Source: Acanthamoeba lenticulata (lineage: Eukaryota; Discosea; Longamoebia; Acanthamoebidae). From it: DNA of 64,000 nucleotides. The DNA is taken from contig NAVB01000563.1 in NCBI GenBank assembly GCA_002179805.1, positions 1 through 64,000 of the forward strand, read 5' to 3'. Below, in pieces: positions 53,371 through 64,000 of this stretch; the stretch's first letter is position 1; each line of letters opens with the position of its first letter. The notes beneath the pieces were generated by a model, which made no database searches, had not been told where the DNA came from, and saw nothing but the letters and a program-made list of their open reading frames with translations. The position numbers and the translations under genes are program-made.

Positions 53371-54261
53371 TCAGTGCCGACCAGGTTTCAGGATCTGGAA
53401 GGAGCACATCAAGGACTCATCTACGCTCATCATGGCGCCGGCGTTGTCGAATTCGCCGCAGTAGTTGGGGGCGGAGAAGATGGTGACGAGCTGCCTATTC
53501 GCGAAAAATTCGTAGCCGTCCTCGACGACTTGGTGGGCGCGGCAGATGAGATCGAGATCGTGTCGCTTCAAGAAGGCCTTCACGATGTCGGCTCCAAATG
53601 TGAACGAGACACCACGATCGTTTTCCCCCCAGCCTTGGGTCTGCTTGTCGGGATCGGACCAAAGGAGGTCGCACAGCAAACCTTGGTCTGGCACGTCCGT
53701 GGGCCGGATCAAATTACGAATCTGGACCATGGCCTTCAAATCGGGCGAGAGGCCGCCGTGCATGCAGAATATCTTTTCGTCTATGATGGCGACGACGGGG
53801 AGGCAGTTGAAGCACTCCGTGAAGGTCTTCCACAACTTGACGTTGTATCGCCGTTTGCATTCATCGTAGAAGCCGTAGATCCGGTTAATGGAGGCAGCTT
53901 CGTGATTGCCGCGAAGGAGGAAGAAGTTCTCGGGATATTTGACTTTGTAGGCCAGCAGTAGACAGATGGTCTCGAGGCTCTGTTTGCCCCGATCGACGTA
54001 GTCGCCCAAGAAGAGGTAGTTCGCGTCAGGCGGGAAGCCGCCGCATTCAAACAGGCGCAGCAAGTCAGAGTACTGGCCGTGAATGTCACCGCATATCTTA
54101 ATGGGGGCCTCGAGGTCCAAGACGACAGGCTGGGAGATGAAGATTTCTCGCGCCCTCATGCAGAGACCGCGAATCTCCTGAGCGCTCAGCTGCGCCTGCT
54201 TGGTCGGTCCTCGGGCCTCCAAGAGTCGCTCGATGATGCTATCTACCTCCCTCTCTTCCAT
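53371..54261 (-). CDS. PP1 catalytic subunit, Ser/Thr phosphatase
   Basis: Single exon, 296 residues, starting [18 protein letters not shown]. All metallophosphatase motifs are present: GDIHGQ, GDYVDRG, RGNHE, and the later HGGLSP, with [13 protein letters not shown] and [11 protein letters not shown] that distinguish PP1. It ends FQILKPGRH, so it lacks the longer C-terminal tail (with the Cdk phosphorylation site) found in animal PP1. Expected to act in nucleus and cytoplasm with regulatory subunits that bind by RVxF motifs. Unlike most neighbours it has no introns. Its leader reads from the divergent region shared with the ROCO gene. Confidence 0.97.
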   Translation of the reverse strand: MEEREVDSIIERLLEARGPTKQAQLSAQEIRGLCMRAREIFISQPVVLDLEAPIKICGDIHGQYSDLLRLFECGGFPPDANYLFLGDYVDRGKQSLETICLLLAYKVKYPENFFLLRGNHEAASINRIYGFYDECKRRYNVKLWKTFTECFNCLPVVAIIDEKIFCMHGGLSPDLKAMVQIRNLIRPTDVPDQGLLCDLLWSDPDKQTQGWGENDRGVSFTFGADIVKAFLKRHDLDLICRAHQVVEDGYEFFANRQLVTIFSAPNYCGEFDNAGAMMSVDESLMCSFQILKPGRH

Positions 54262-54669
54262 CTCTTTGTTGTTCTTCTCCCTCTACGCAGACCGAAGACG
54301 TGTAAATGGATAGACCCACGCCAAAGGATTTTTTTTTCACCACCGAGAGCCGCCTACCGAGATGAAAACACACAAAGCTGCGCAGACCCGAGAGAAGGGT
54401 GACCACGCACCACCTTTTCTTTCTTTCCCGTTCGTAAATTAATTTAATTACACACGTTTTTTTTCCTCTGTCTGGCGCCGTAGGGGCCAACGGTGACCCA
54501 CCTCACGCCCTGGAAACTGAGTGCTCGACACACCGAGACTTGCCAAGTTCCTCAACGATCTAGATTCAAAGGAGGGGTGTGTTTAGTTGCCGAAAGGACG
54601 ACTCTTTGGGTGCTGGGCGGCCCCAAATCCTTAACAATCGACCAAAATCTCTGGTTGATCACGCCGCAA
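54262..54669. other. Divergent promoter region, PP1 / ROCO gene
   Basis: These 408 bases separate the two ATGs. An AT-rich block (AAATTAATTTAATTA) is near 54436-54450. An open frame from 54493 runs into the ROCO gene but begins with GTG, so it is taken as untranslated leader. Confidence 0.5.
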
Positions 54670-57600
54670 ATGTTGGGCTCCAGCAAGAGTGCTGCCGCTG
54701 GGGAGGCCCTCAAGTCGGCCGCGATAGTCGGAGCCGGCGTTAGGAAAGACAGCAAGGAGAAGGATGAGAGCAGCAAGAAAGAGAAGAAGAAGCGCGAGAA
54801 GGAGCTCGAGCGACAGAAGAAGGAAATCGAGAAGGAGAAGCGCGAGCTCGAGAAGCGCGAGAGGGAACTCGAGAAGAAAAACAAAAAGAAGAAGAAGGGA
54901 GAAGAAAAGGTCGAGCAGAACATCAAACGTTCCACCTCTGCCGCCTCTGGGTCACCGTCGCCCATCCCCTCTCCGCCACCATCTGCTACCTTTTCCGCTA
55001 CTCTCTCCTCTTCTCCCACATCGTCTTCATCATCTTCGCCTCTCCACGCGAGCTCCCCCGCTGTTGGGCCCTACGTGCAGAGCGAGCGGCGACGTAGCGG
55101 CAGCTGGATCCGGCCGCGCAGCCTCAAGCTCAAGAAACCCACCAGCGTAAGCAAAAAGGGTGACTCGGCCGACTTTGGAGAGCTCGATACTCTCCAGCAT
55201 GGTGGTGGTGGTGGCGGGCCCAGCTCGCCGAGCTCTGGCCTGCTGACGCCCACCAGCCGCGGCCTCGTCGTCCGCGGGCCGCCGTCGCTCGGCCACGACC
55301 GCATGGAGGGCGCCGACGGTGCGACCTTGAAGGGCGCAAAGGGCGGCGGCTCGCAAATCATAGCGAACGAAGGCGGGGCCGACGGGCGACGGTCGATAGG
55401 CGACGTGTCGCTGCTCGACACGCTCAAGCGGCTCAAGTCGAACGACCGCGAGCTGACCGAATTCAAAACGCCGCCTACAATCATGCAAGAGCTGCAGGCG
55501 TCCACACTCGACCTTATCAAGATCATCTCCGACTGCCTCGTCTTCAACACGCACCTCAAGGTGACACTTGGCTTTTTGCTCTTCGCTTTCGTTCTTTGTG
55601 GAGCTTCGTTCTTTTTGGACATTTTCTTTTCTAATGCGACGTTTCTTTGAGCAGAAACTGGACCTGTCCGGCTTTGAGATGAAGGAGATCGAGGTGAAGC
55701 TACTCGCTGAGGCCTTGCGCGTCAACTCAACGCTGGAGTATCTCAACCTCACCTGGTGCAACCTGGGTGATGCCGGTGCCACTGCGTTTGCTGGTACGTT
55801 TCATCCCGCTCCCGGCTTGTGCAGATCACTGACGTCGCCATCATGGCTCTACAGCCGGCCTGGGCATTAACGAGGGTCTCAAAACGGTGGACATGCGCCA
55901 CAACCGGATCACCGCCAAGGGACTGCACGCCATCGCGCTGTTCCTCAAGACCAACATCACACTCCTCGACCTCCAGCTCTCTGAGTCCGAGCAGCTCCTC
56001 ATCGCCGGCGACGACCTCATCTTTGACGACTCGGACAGCTCATCGGCCATCGACCAGGAGAAGCGCGACAAGCAGATGATCGAGTCCTTCTTGGCCTCCA
56101 ATCGAGCCCTGTCAAAGGCACGCCCCACCAAACCATTGCGTGTTGTCAGCGGCAGGGCTTGCGCTGATGAACCATGCATGGGACGTGGTCATCGTGTTGT
56201 GGCTCCGCGCGCGCAGTGCTTCTCGGGGGAGAGCAGGAAGGTGGACCTGAGCGGCCGCGGGATGGAGAAAGTGCCGTCGCTGATCCTTGTGATTCCGACC
56301 ATTGTCTCGCTTGACCTCTCGCACAACCGCTTGAAGTACCTCCCGCGCGGAATCAAGCAGCTCACGCGCCTCGAACACCTCAACCTCGCTCACAACCAGC
56401 TGACCGAGGTCCCTTTCTCTCTCCTGCTCTTCCCCCCCCCCCATTGCTGACTGCAGCCGATGGCTCACGTGCCTGCGTGCAGCTCCCGGTCGAGATCGGG
56501 ACTCTTCACACGCTCAAGCACCTCGAGCTGCAGCACAACGCGCTCGCCGAGGTGCCCCTCACGTTCAACCTACTGGACAACCTCGAGGTATTGGACATCA
56601 GCAACAACGCACTCACGATGCTGCCCGTGAGCCTCGGCACCCTGCCCGTCCTCAAGGAGCTCCAGGCGCACAACAACCCTCTCCCCTACCCCAAGGTGCG
56701 TTGCCGGCAACTGATCGCTGCAGGCGCTGCCGGCGACTGATCACGGTGTCGCGCAAACTGCAGAAAGTGCTGGCGGCGAGCTCTGGCGTGCTGTCCCACC
56801 TGCGCGAGAAGAACAACGGCAGCGCGCTGTGTCACCGGATCAAGCTCATGTGCGTGGGCCAGGCCAACGTGGGCAAGACCTCCCTGGTGGAAAAGCTGCT
56901 CAGCAAGTCAGTCACCAAGCCCTCCGAGTCCGAGTCGGGCCTGGCCCGCGCTGGGCGCCTGGGCGGCGCCGCGCTTGTAAGCGACGACTACGCCGACGGC
57001 GGTGCCGCCGAGCCCAGCAACAAGGCCGTCGCCGCCATCAAGCGGACCGACAGCGAGCGTAACCGGCGGTGGAGCTACTCGGAGGTGGAGCACGGCAAGC
57101 TGGCCCTCGTGAGCAGCGGCGGCGCAGCGGGCGAAGATTGGGATGGCGACCGCGCCTCCGGCAGTCCAGCCAAGGGCCGACGACGGCCACCCGGGAAGAA
57201 AGTCGACGTGGCCACGGACGGCGTCCGCATCCGCGACTGGACGGCCAAGTCGCAGGCCGGGCGCAAGGACGCCGGCGGCAAGACAACGTCCAGCGACAGC
57301 AAAAAGGACAGCCGTGACCAGCCCGGGGCGGCGAAGGAGAACATCATCACCTTCTCCACGTGGGACTTTGCCGGACAGGAGATCTACTACTACACGCACC
57401 TGTTCTTCCTGTCGCGGCGGGGCATCTATCTCCTCATCTTCAACCTCCTCAAGCCCGAGGAGGAGTCCTCCCGGATCGAGTACTGGCTCCAGTCCATCCA
57501 CACTCGCGCCCGTGGTGCGCCCGTCATCCTCGTGGGCACCCACCTGGACGCCAAGAAGTGCACCAAGAAGTATCTGGACCACCTTTACGCCAACCTGCTC

Positions 57601-60600
57601 CAGAAGTTCAGCGGCCAGTTCAAGAACATCCGCTTCTTCTTTGCTCTCAGCTGCGCTACCGGTACTCGTCGCCAGTTCACCAATGCCGCCCAGCCAGCAC
57701 TGATCTGTGACCTTGTTTGGGGGGGGGCTTGGACGTGTAGGCAAGGGCGTCGAGGACCTGCGCAAGAAGCTCGTCGAGGTGGCGCAGAGCATGATCGAGA
57801 AGGAGGGCCTCATCCCGCAGGCCTACCTCACGCTCGAGGAAAAGGTCGAGAACTGTCTTCCCTCTCTCCCTTCGTTGTAGCGGCTGCTGACGTCTCTGCG
57901 CTCCGTTCTTGGACACCCTGCAGATCCGCGCGATTTCGATGCTGGAGCCACAGCCCGTGGTGACGTGGGAGATGTACGAACGGCTCGCCCTGAGCAGCGG
58001 CGTGCCGGCCGCCATGGTCCCCAAGGCCGCCAAATACCTGCACCAGCTGGGCTCGCTTGTCCACTTTAACGAGCGCGAATCCGGGCTCGACGACCTCGTC
58101 ATCCTCGACAGGTGCGCGCCGCCCTTCTTCGTCTTCGTTCTTCTTCGTTCTTTGTTGGCTGACCTTCTGCATATGTCAAACAGCCAATGGTTGACCAACG
58201 TGTTCAGCGACGTCATCACTCTCAAGCACAACTTCGTCAAGTCGGGAGTGCTTCAGCGTAAGGACCTGCCCCAGATCTGGAAGGCGCCGGCCTATCCGGA
58301 CACCGTGCACGACTCGCTGGTTGCCCTCCTCGAACAGTTCGAAGTCGCTTACGCTCTGCCCCCAACCGGTACGCAGTCCGCTGATTTCATTTTCATTTTC
58401 ATTTGTTTATTTTTTTACTAATTTTTTGGATTTGCTGATTTGTTGAATCTCAATGGGCATGGCAGAGACCAACGGGCAAGGGGCCATCCTTGTGCCGTGT
58501 CTGCTGCCGGACGACCGCCCGGCGGATCTGCACAACCCCGACATGTGGCCCGAGGAGGAGAACGACCTCGTACAGCTGTCGCGCTTCTACTCCTTCGACT
58601 TCATGCCCTTTGGGTTCTTCAACCGCTTCATGGTCCGCCTCCTCCGTTCCGGCTGGCTCCTCATCCGGTACATTCTCCCATAAATTCAGAAAACATTAAC
58701 CAAATAATTCAGAACCTTGAGTAAGCAGAAAACAATAATTCTCAATAACGAAAAGAAAAGAAAAGAAAAACCATTATGCGAGCTAGAGGTCTGACGCGTT
58801 GACGGGGGAGCAGATGCTGGAAAAATGGGATGTTCTTCAACAAGGGGGACGACAAGCTGCTGCTGGAGCTCGACCGGGAGGTGGCCTTCCGCCTCAAGCT
58901 GGGCATGCGCGGCACGGCGCCCTCGCGGCAGATGCTGGTGCTCACCGCCATGATCGACACCCTCATCGCCGACTGGCTGCGGGTCGACGTCAAGGTCACC
59001 ATCCCGTGCACGCACTGCATCAACGGTCCGCCCGCCGAGCCCCCTTCCTCCCTGTAAATGTGTTACCTCTCGAGAGGCTGACTCGCACCAATCGTGCAGA
59101 AAAGGCGCAGCCGTTCCTCTTCACGCAGGCCCAGCTGGAGCAGGCCATCACCAAGGGCAAGACGGTCCGCCTCTCACGTCCTTCTGCTCGCTTCACGCTG
59201 GAATTTTATGATCTCATTCTTGGGGGGACTCGGATTGGGCTTGATGAACGCGCGCAGCTGGTCAACTGTCGCGGAGTGGACGTGGTGAGCATCTTTGCGC
59301 TGGCGCCCGACCTCGTGATGCTCGACCTCAACCGGGTCATCATCAAGCACGAGGACATGCGCCAGCTTGACCAGCTGGCCATCACCAGCCGCACCAAGAT
59401 GTACGTCCTGCCCCTGTGTTTCCCCGCATTTGGCGGCTTGCTGACGGCCCCCGATCAATCTGATTGGCCACAGAACCAAGGCGCAGTTGGGCGACGAGAC
59501 GCTCGTCGTGAAACAGTTCCGCGAGGAGTCCCTCTCGGCCAGCAGCCTGTCGGCCACGGTCGTCTCCAACGAGTTCCGCGCCCAAGTCTGGGAGATCGGG
59601 TGCGTGTGGCGTCTCAGACAAACGGCTTGAAGCGTGTCATCGTCTCACTCGAGCAACCTGTGCTGCTGACGACGTGGACAGGGGCCTCGAGCATCCCAAC
59701 ATCGTGCCGATGCGGGGGCTGTGCGTGGAGCCATTCTGCCTCGTGATGGAGCACGTGGAAGGCCCCTCCCTCGAAACCTTTGTGGCCAACCCGCAGGCTC
59801 ATCGCTTCGCCGAACTCGACTGGAAGTTCCGCATCAAGGTCTCTCCCTCTTCCCCTTTTGTCAAGCAGGGAGAGAGGTCGCTCACGCACTCTGACTTCCT
59901 CTGGCAGGTGGCAGCGGATGTCGCGCGGGCGATGATGTACCTCCACAACCTCACGCCCCGCATCCTCCACGGCCGCCTCACCTCTTCCAACGTGTTGGTG
60001 CGTTTTATCTTCATATTCACCGGACTTTGCCTTTGACTGTGAACTCAACCCAATCCTTGCCGGGATGTGGTGATGTTGTTGGGGGGGGGGCAGCTTACGG
60101 TGGAGAACAACGCTGGCCAGGAGCCCGACGTGGTGGCCAAGATCACCGACTTTGGGTTCTTCTGGGCTCCCATCTACGTGGAGAACCGCGGTGCGCCCCA
60201 CCGCCCGGCCTCCTGCCTTCTGCCAACTCACTTGCTCACCCACTCGGCCTCCCCTTTCCAGAGGACGCCTCGTACTGGCTGGCGCCCGAGGTGCTGAGCA
60301 AGCAGAAGCACACGCCCCAGTCCGACGTCTACTCGTACGGCACGCTGCTCTACGAGTTGGTGGCTGGCGAGACCCTCTTCGCCTCGCAGATCCCAAGTTC
60401 GGGCTGGTCCGGCGTCGAGAAGCGCATCGTCGCTGGAGAGCGACCTGATATCCCTTCAGGTAATGTCCCCCCCCCCGCTTTCGTTCTTCCACCGCTTTCG
60501 CTTTTCGTGTGTTTATGAAAACCTCACCTCGTTTATTTGGTGGATCTGATCAGATTGCTACGTGGAGTACAAGGACCTCGTCACCGACTGCTGGCATACC

Positions 60601-63100
60601 GACCCGACCCTCCGACCATCGTTCGAAACGATCCTGAAGCGCATCTCGCGCATCGCCATCAAGTATGACCTGCCGCTCCCCGGGCCATCGGGCAAAATCG
60701 TCCTTCCCTCCTACTCTGTCCGCAAGTTCAGCGTCGCGTATGACTCCCTCCTCCCCCCTTTTTCGTTTTCGTTCTTTCTTACCTGGCTTCAATATCTCTT
60801 GCAGGTATGAGAACGAAGAGGAGGACCTGAGGCGGAACCGCCGTCGAGTGAGTGCTGTGTCCCCGCTCACGGAGAGCGAGCCCGAAACGGAGCCCGACGG
60901 GGAGGGGGAGGCGCCTGGTGAGGAGAAGCCCCCGCTTGCCAGCTCCAGCGGCTCTCCGCCGGTTGCCGCCGCTCCGGCAAAGGAGGAGAACAGCATCAAG
61001 CGACGGCTGCAGAGCACATTAGCCACGCTCCAGCGCGAGCTCGAATCCGACGAGCAGGAGGCCATCGCCACGGGGTCGACACCCAGCCCTGCGAGCGAGC
61101 CTCCCGTCCAGGCTGCCCCGAGTCCTGCCGCCGTTCCCGCACCCGCCTCAGCTCCCCCGTCCTTGGGTACCACGGCTCCCTCCCGGGGAGGCGCAGTGGC
61201 CGCCGCGGCGGCGGCCATCGACGCCAAGAAAACAACAGCCGAGGTGAAGACCCCGCCAGTGAGGCGCCGCGAGGCTGGCGCCGCCGCGGCATCGCCCGTG
61301 TCCGCGCTGGCGTCGTCCAGCAGCGGCAGCCGACAGGGCGGCGCGCTTCGGTCGAGTGGGAGCGGCACGAAGAAGGATCTCGCCGACTCTTACCTCCACG
61401 ACGAATCCAAGGGCAGCTACAACTCGGCCATCCAGCGCCAAGCCGAGCGGATGCGCGAACAGGTCGAGATCCTCCAAGCGTACGTCTGCTGTCCCCTCCT
61501 TAGCATTGGAGCGAAAATGCTGACTGTTCTTTCCCGAGAGCAGTCAGCTTAAGGAGGCGCTCAAGGCGCAGTCCAAGGCCGAGCGAAGCCTCGCGTTCCA
61601 AATCCTCGAGAACGACCGCCAGCACACGCAGTTGGAGAAGCTCAAAAGGTGCGCGAGTGGCGATACCCGCAGGTGGCAGGTGATCGGGCGCTGATAACCA
61701 GTGCTCACGCTGTCGTCATTCACAGGAAGGTGGAGGCGCTCAAGGCCGAGAACGACCGGCTGTCGAAGGGGGCGCAGGGCGCCGGCCCGCGCACGCTGAA
61801 CAAGACCGTGCGTACGGGTTCGGCCAAGCAGTCGCCTACGCTGCAACGGGACGGCGAGCGGGAGCCAGCGATGGCGAGCGCAGCGTCCGCCGTGGTCTCG
61901 AACGAGGAAGCGGGCAGCGCTCCCGCTTCCCGAATGGAGGACGACGGCGACCATGCCGCGTCCCCACAGGGCCTGGGCAGCAACGGCACGATGGTGGATG
62001 ACCACGACAAGAAGCGGCAGCTCACGGCCATTTCCACGTCGACCCGCGTTCAGCGCAGCCTCTTCACGCCTTACACGTCGCCAGAGGCCTCGGGTGAGGA
62101 AGCCGACGTCCGCGAGATTCAGGAGCGGTGCGTGTCCCACTCGCGCGCGCATGTGCATGACTCTCCGCGCGCACAGCTGAGCTTGAGCGCTGACGCTGAA
62201 GTACTCAACCGCTCGGTGGTCGCTTTGCACTCACAGGCTGCGGCGGCGGAGCCTGAGCAAGCGCATCCTGGACCGCCTGGCCTACTGGGAGAACATGCAG
62301 CAGCGCCACAGCGTGGGCCCGATCCCCGCCGGCAACAAGACCTCGAGCCTCGCCTCCCGGGGTACGTCAGGCCCTGCGTTCTCCCCTCCTACCGTGTTAC
62401 CTCCCTTCCCGAGTCCTGAGGCTCACGCGGGATATCACCGTCGGCGTCGGCGTCGGGAACCGGCGGCGCAGGTTCGTCCTACCTTCGGCCCAACACGCGG
62501 TCGCCGAAGCTCGGGGAGCGAGAGCCGCACCGCCGAGCGTCGGAAGGCGACGAGAATGACAACGACAGTGAGAAGGACAAGGGCAAGGGGAAGGAGAAGG
62601 CGCCCGAGGACGACAGTGGCAGCGGAACAGGCGCCGCTACGGCGACCAACCCGACCGAAGAGCTCAGGGGATCGCGCCGCCGGGTCGAGCTCCGAGTCGA
62701 GCCGGACGATCTCGAGAAAAACGCCAAGAACAAGGCCGACGCGTCGCCGTCCAAGAGTTCGGCGGCTGCCGAGGATGCCGGCCAGAGCTCGGAAGAGGCC
62801 GAGTCAGGCTCGCGCACCGTCGACGAGGCAACCTCGGCCAAGCGCAAGTTCCTCAAGCGGTCTTCGTCGTCCAATAACTCGATGACTCGCAAGCGGCTGA
62901 GCACGAGCGGGAAGTCGTTGCGAGATGTAAACGCGCGGTTATCTCTGGCCTCAGGCACTTCAGGCCTGTCGGCCTCCGGGCCGGTGGCGATGGCCACCGA
63001 CGAGCTCACCTCTTCGGCAACCGTCGCTGGCATCAACCAGATCTTCTACGGCAAAGCGGAGCTCGTCAAGCTCCTCTTGGAGCTCGATGAATTTGACTGA
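54670..63100 (+). CDS. ROCO protein: LRR-Roc-COR with degenerate kinase
   Basis: Starts MLGSSKSAAAG, ends LVKLLLELDEFD; many exons. N-terminal Lys/Glu coiled coil (about 54760-54930), Ser-rich part, then leucine-rich repeats (DLSGFEMKEIEVK; LDLSHNRLKYLP; LELQHNALAEVP; LDISNNALTMLP). The Roc GTPase has P-loop GQANVGKT at 56857-56880, TDGVRIRDW near 57215-57240, DFAGQE at 57364-57381 and GTHLD as the base motif. A charged insert of about 100 residues separates P-loop and switch I. COR follows (about 57850-59300). The TKL-like kinase has VVKQF, HPNIVPMRG and ITDFGF, but HGRL stands where HRDL should be and no Gly-rich loop is visible. The long C-terminal tail (60800-63100) is Ser/Ala/Glu-rich with short coiled-coil pieces. 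ROCO proteins in amoebae act in chemotaxis and cytokinesis. Confidence 0.85.
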
Positions 63101-63240
63101 GAGTGCCTCAAGAGTAGCACGAAATGTAAGAGAAGTGTTGTGATTAATCTTGTTCGCGAAGTGGAGACGAAGAGTGTCCCTCAGCAGCAGTGCACAGAAA
63201 CGAAAGAATACTTCCTTCGCCTTTTCCTGGCTCCGGACAA

Positions 63241-63248
63241 TATAAAAG
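63241..63248 (+). promoter_or_regulatory. TATA box of the last gene
   Basis: TATAAAAG lies 57 bases before the ATG at 63298 and 140 bases after the ROCO stop. It is the clearest TATA element in the window. Confidence 0.65.
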
Positions 63249-63297
63249 TACACAGCGTAGGCGGGCAATACAATACAACTCGGTACAGAAGAGTAAG

Positions 63298-64000
63298 ATG
63301 CAAGCCACAACGCACTTGATCGTCTCCGCACCCGCCCAGGTGCGCGTGGATATGCGGCGGTCTTTTTTCGGACCGCCGAGCTTCGACGAGTCGATTCCGT
63401 TCCTTTTGCGTGACCGCGTACCGGACCACCAGTACTGCGCGACCATCCATGGCCTCAACGACACCCTTCGGTCTCCCTGCGTTTGGCGGACGCTCATGTG
63501 GTTGAGCGTTCTCGCTTGCTGGGGTGTTCTGGGAGTTCTCATTTGGGTTATCTTCCAAGACACCTTCTACATAGAGTGGATCTGGATTTGCCAAGCCGGC
63601 ATTGTTCTCTCCGCCATCATGACTGCCGTCTTCTCCATCGCCTACGTTCTCGACGTATGCTTTCTTCTCTTCTTCACTTGTTTTTACTTACTCTCTTTTT
63701 CGATGACTCATACGCTTTGTTTCACAGTTGAAGAAGAGGGTTGAGTGCTACCTCGCCAGCGTGAACCAGCACTACAACCCACAGGGCCTCCACTTCCGTC
63801 TGGAGAGGGGCTATCGCCGCTGGCAGCTCGTTATTGACATCGTGTCGCACGCGACTGGCGTCGTCCACGCCCAAGCGACGAGCATGGACCAAAAGGCCCC
63901 GTTGCTGATGCAGCCTGCCCTCTACCAGCCGAACCCTGCCGACCTCCAGGGCTACTCGCAACCACCGCAGGCCTACGGCAGCTACAGCCAGGTGGCCTAC
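63298..64000 (+). CDS. Membrane protein, possibly Golgin-A7/Erf4-like (partial)
   Basis: Cut by the window end. Exon 1 (63298 to about 63655) starts MQATTHLIVSAPAQV and contains two hydrophobic segments, LMWLSVLACWGVLGVLIWVIF and GIVLSAIMTAVFSIAYVL. An intron of about 70 bases leads to LKKRVECYLASVNQHYNPQG, RLERGYRRWQLVIDIV and a Pro/Gln/Tyr-rich tail (YQPNPADLQGYSQPP) that runs off the edge. The order of a paired hydrophobic hairpin, a K-x-V-x-x-Y-(I/L)-x-x-x-N helix, a P-Q-G-L turn and a final I-x-I strand recalls Golgin-A7/Erf4, the partner of palmitoyltransferases. The likeness is weak, and it may be an unrelated two-pass protein. Confidence 0.5.

Overview
The window is nuclear DNA of a free-living amoeba, almost certainly Acanthamoeba or a close relative. 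The DNA is GC-rich and gene-dense. Most genes carry many short introns of about 50-130 bases with GT(A/G)CG-type donors. Intergenic gaps are mostly 100-500 bases. The gene content points the same way: a three-domain choice-of-anchor-A cyst-wall lectin of the Jonah type, double-kinase/cyclase receptors, a ROCO protein and half-size ABCA/ABCB transporters. All protein calls come from reading translations and splice sites by eye; no database search was possible. Several open stretches start at GTG or TTG, so starts were re-chosen at ATG.

Layout. 340-4739: LAMTOR4 (-), mitochondrial-type saccharopine dehydrogenase (+), COMMD10 (+), ubiquitin-eL40 fusion (-). 4928-10812, all (-): a divergent protein kinase with an H-F-D-L-H-x-x-N catalytic loop, an SDR16C-like dehydrogenase and an unrecognised coiled-coil protein. 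11063-17555 (-): receptor copy A, built as signal peptide, two PstS-like domains, EGF-like module, one transmembrane helix, TKL kinase, class III cyclase domain and second TKL kinase. 17883-20530 (-): BTB-BACK-MATH-like protein. 20776-32436, all (+): ABCB half transporter, Jonah-type lectin, NSUN5 rRNA methyltransferase, GT92-like glycosyltransferase. 33052-40970 (-): Ser-rich coiled-coil protein and ABCA half transporter. 41231-47413 (-): receptor copy B. 47905-53270 (+): P4-ATPase lipid flippase. 53371-54261 (-): PP1 catalytic subunit. 54670-63100 (+): LRR-Roc-COR-kinase (ROCO) protein whose kinase looks inactive. 63298-end (+): a membrane protein cut by the window edge.

The most interesting content is the receptor pair. 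Bacterial-type phosphate-binding-protein folds face outward on a single-pass receptor that carries two apparently intact kinases around a cyclase domain. In both copies that cyclase has lost or changed several residues of the standard active site. The two copies lie about 24 kb apart with unrelated genes between them, yet share a 351-base 3' segment differing at a single base, which suggests recent gene conversion. Other notable points are the degenerate kinase and roughly 100-residue Roc insertion in the ROCO protein, the giant-virus/haspin-like kinase, start codons on minute first exons, and long C or G runs that fall almost only in introns.
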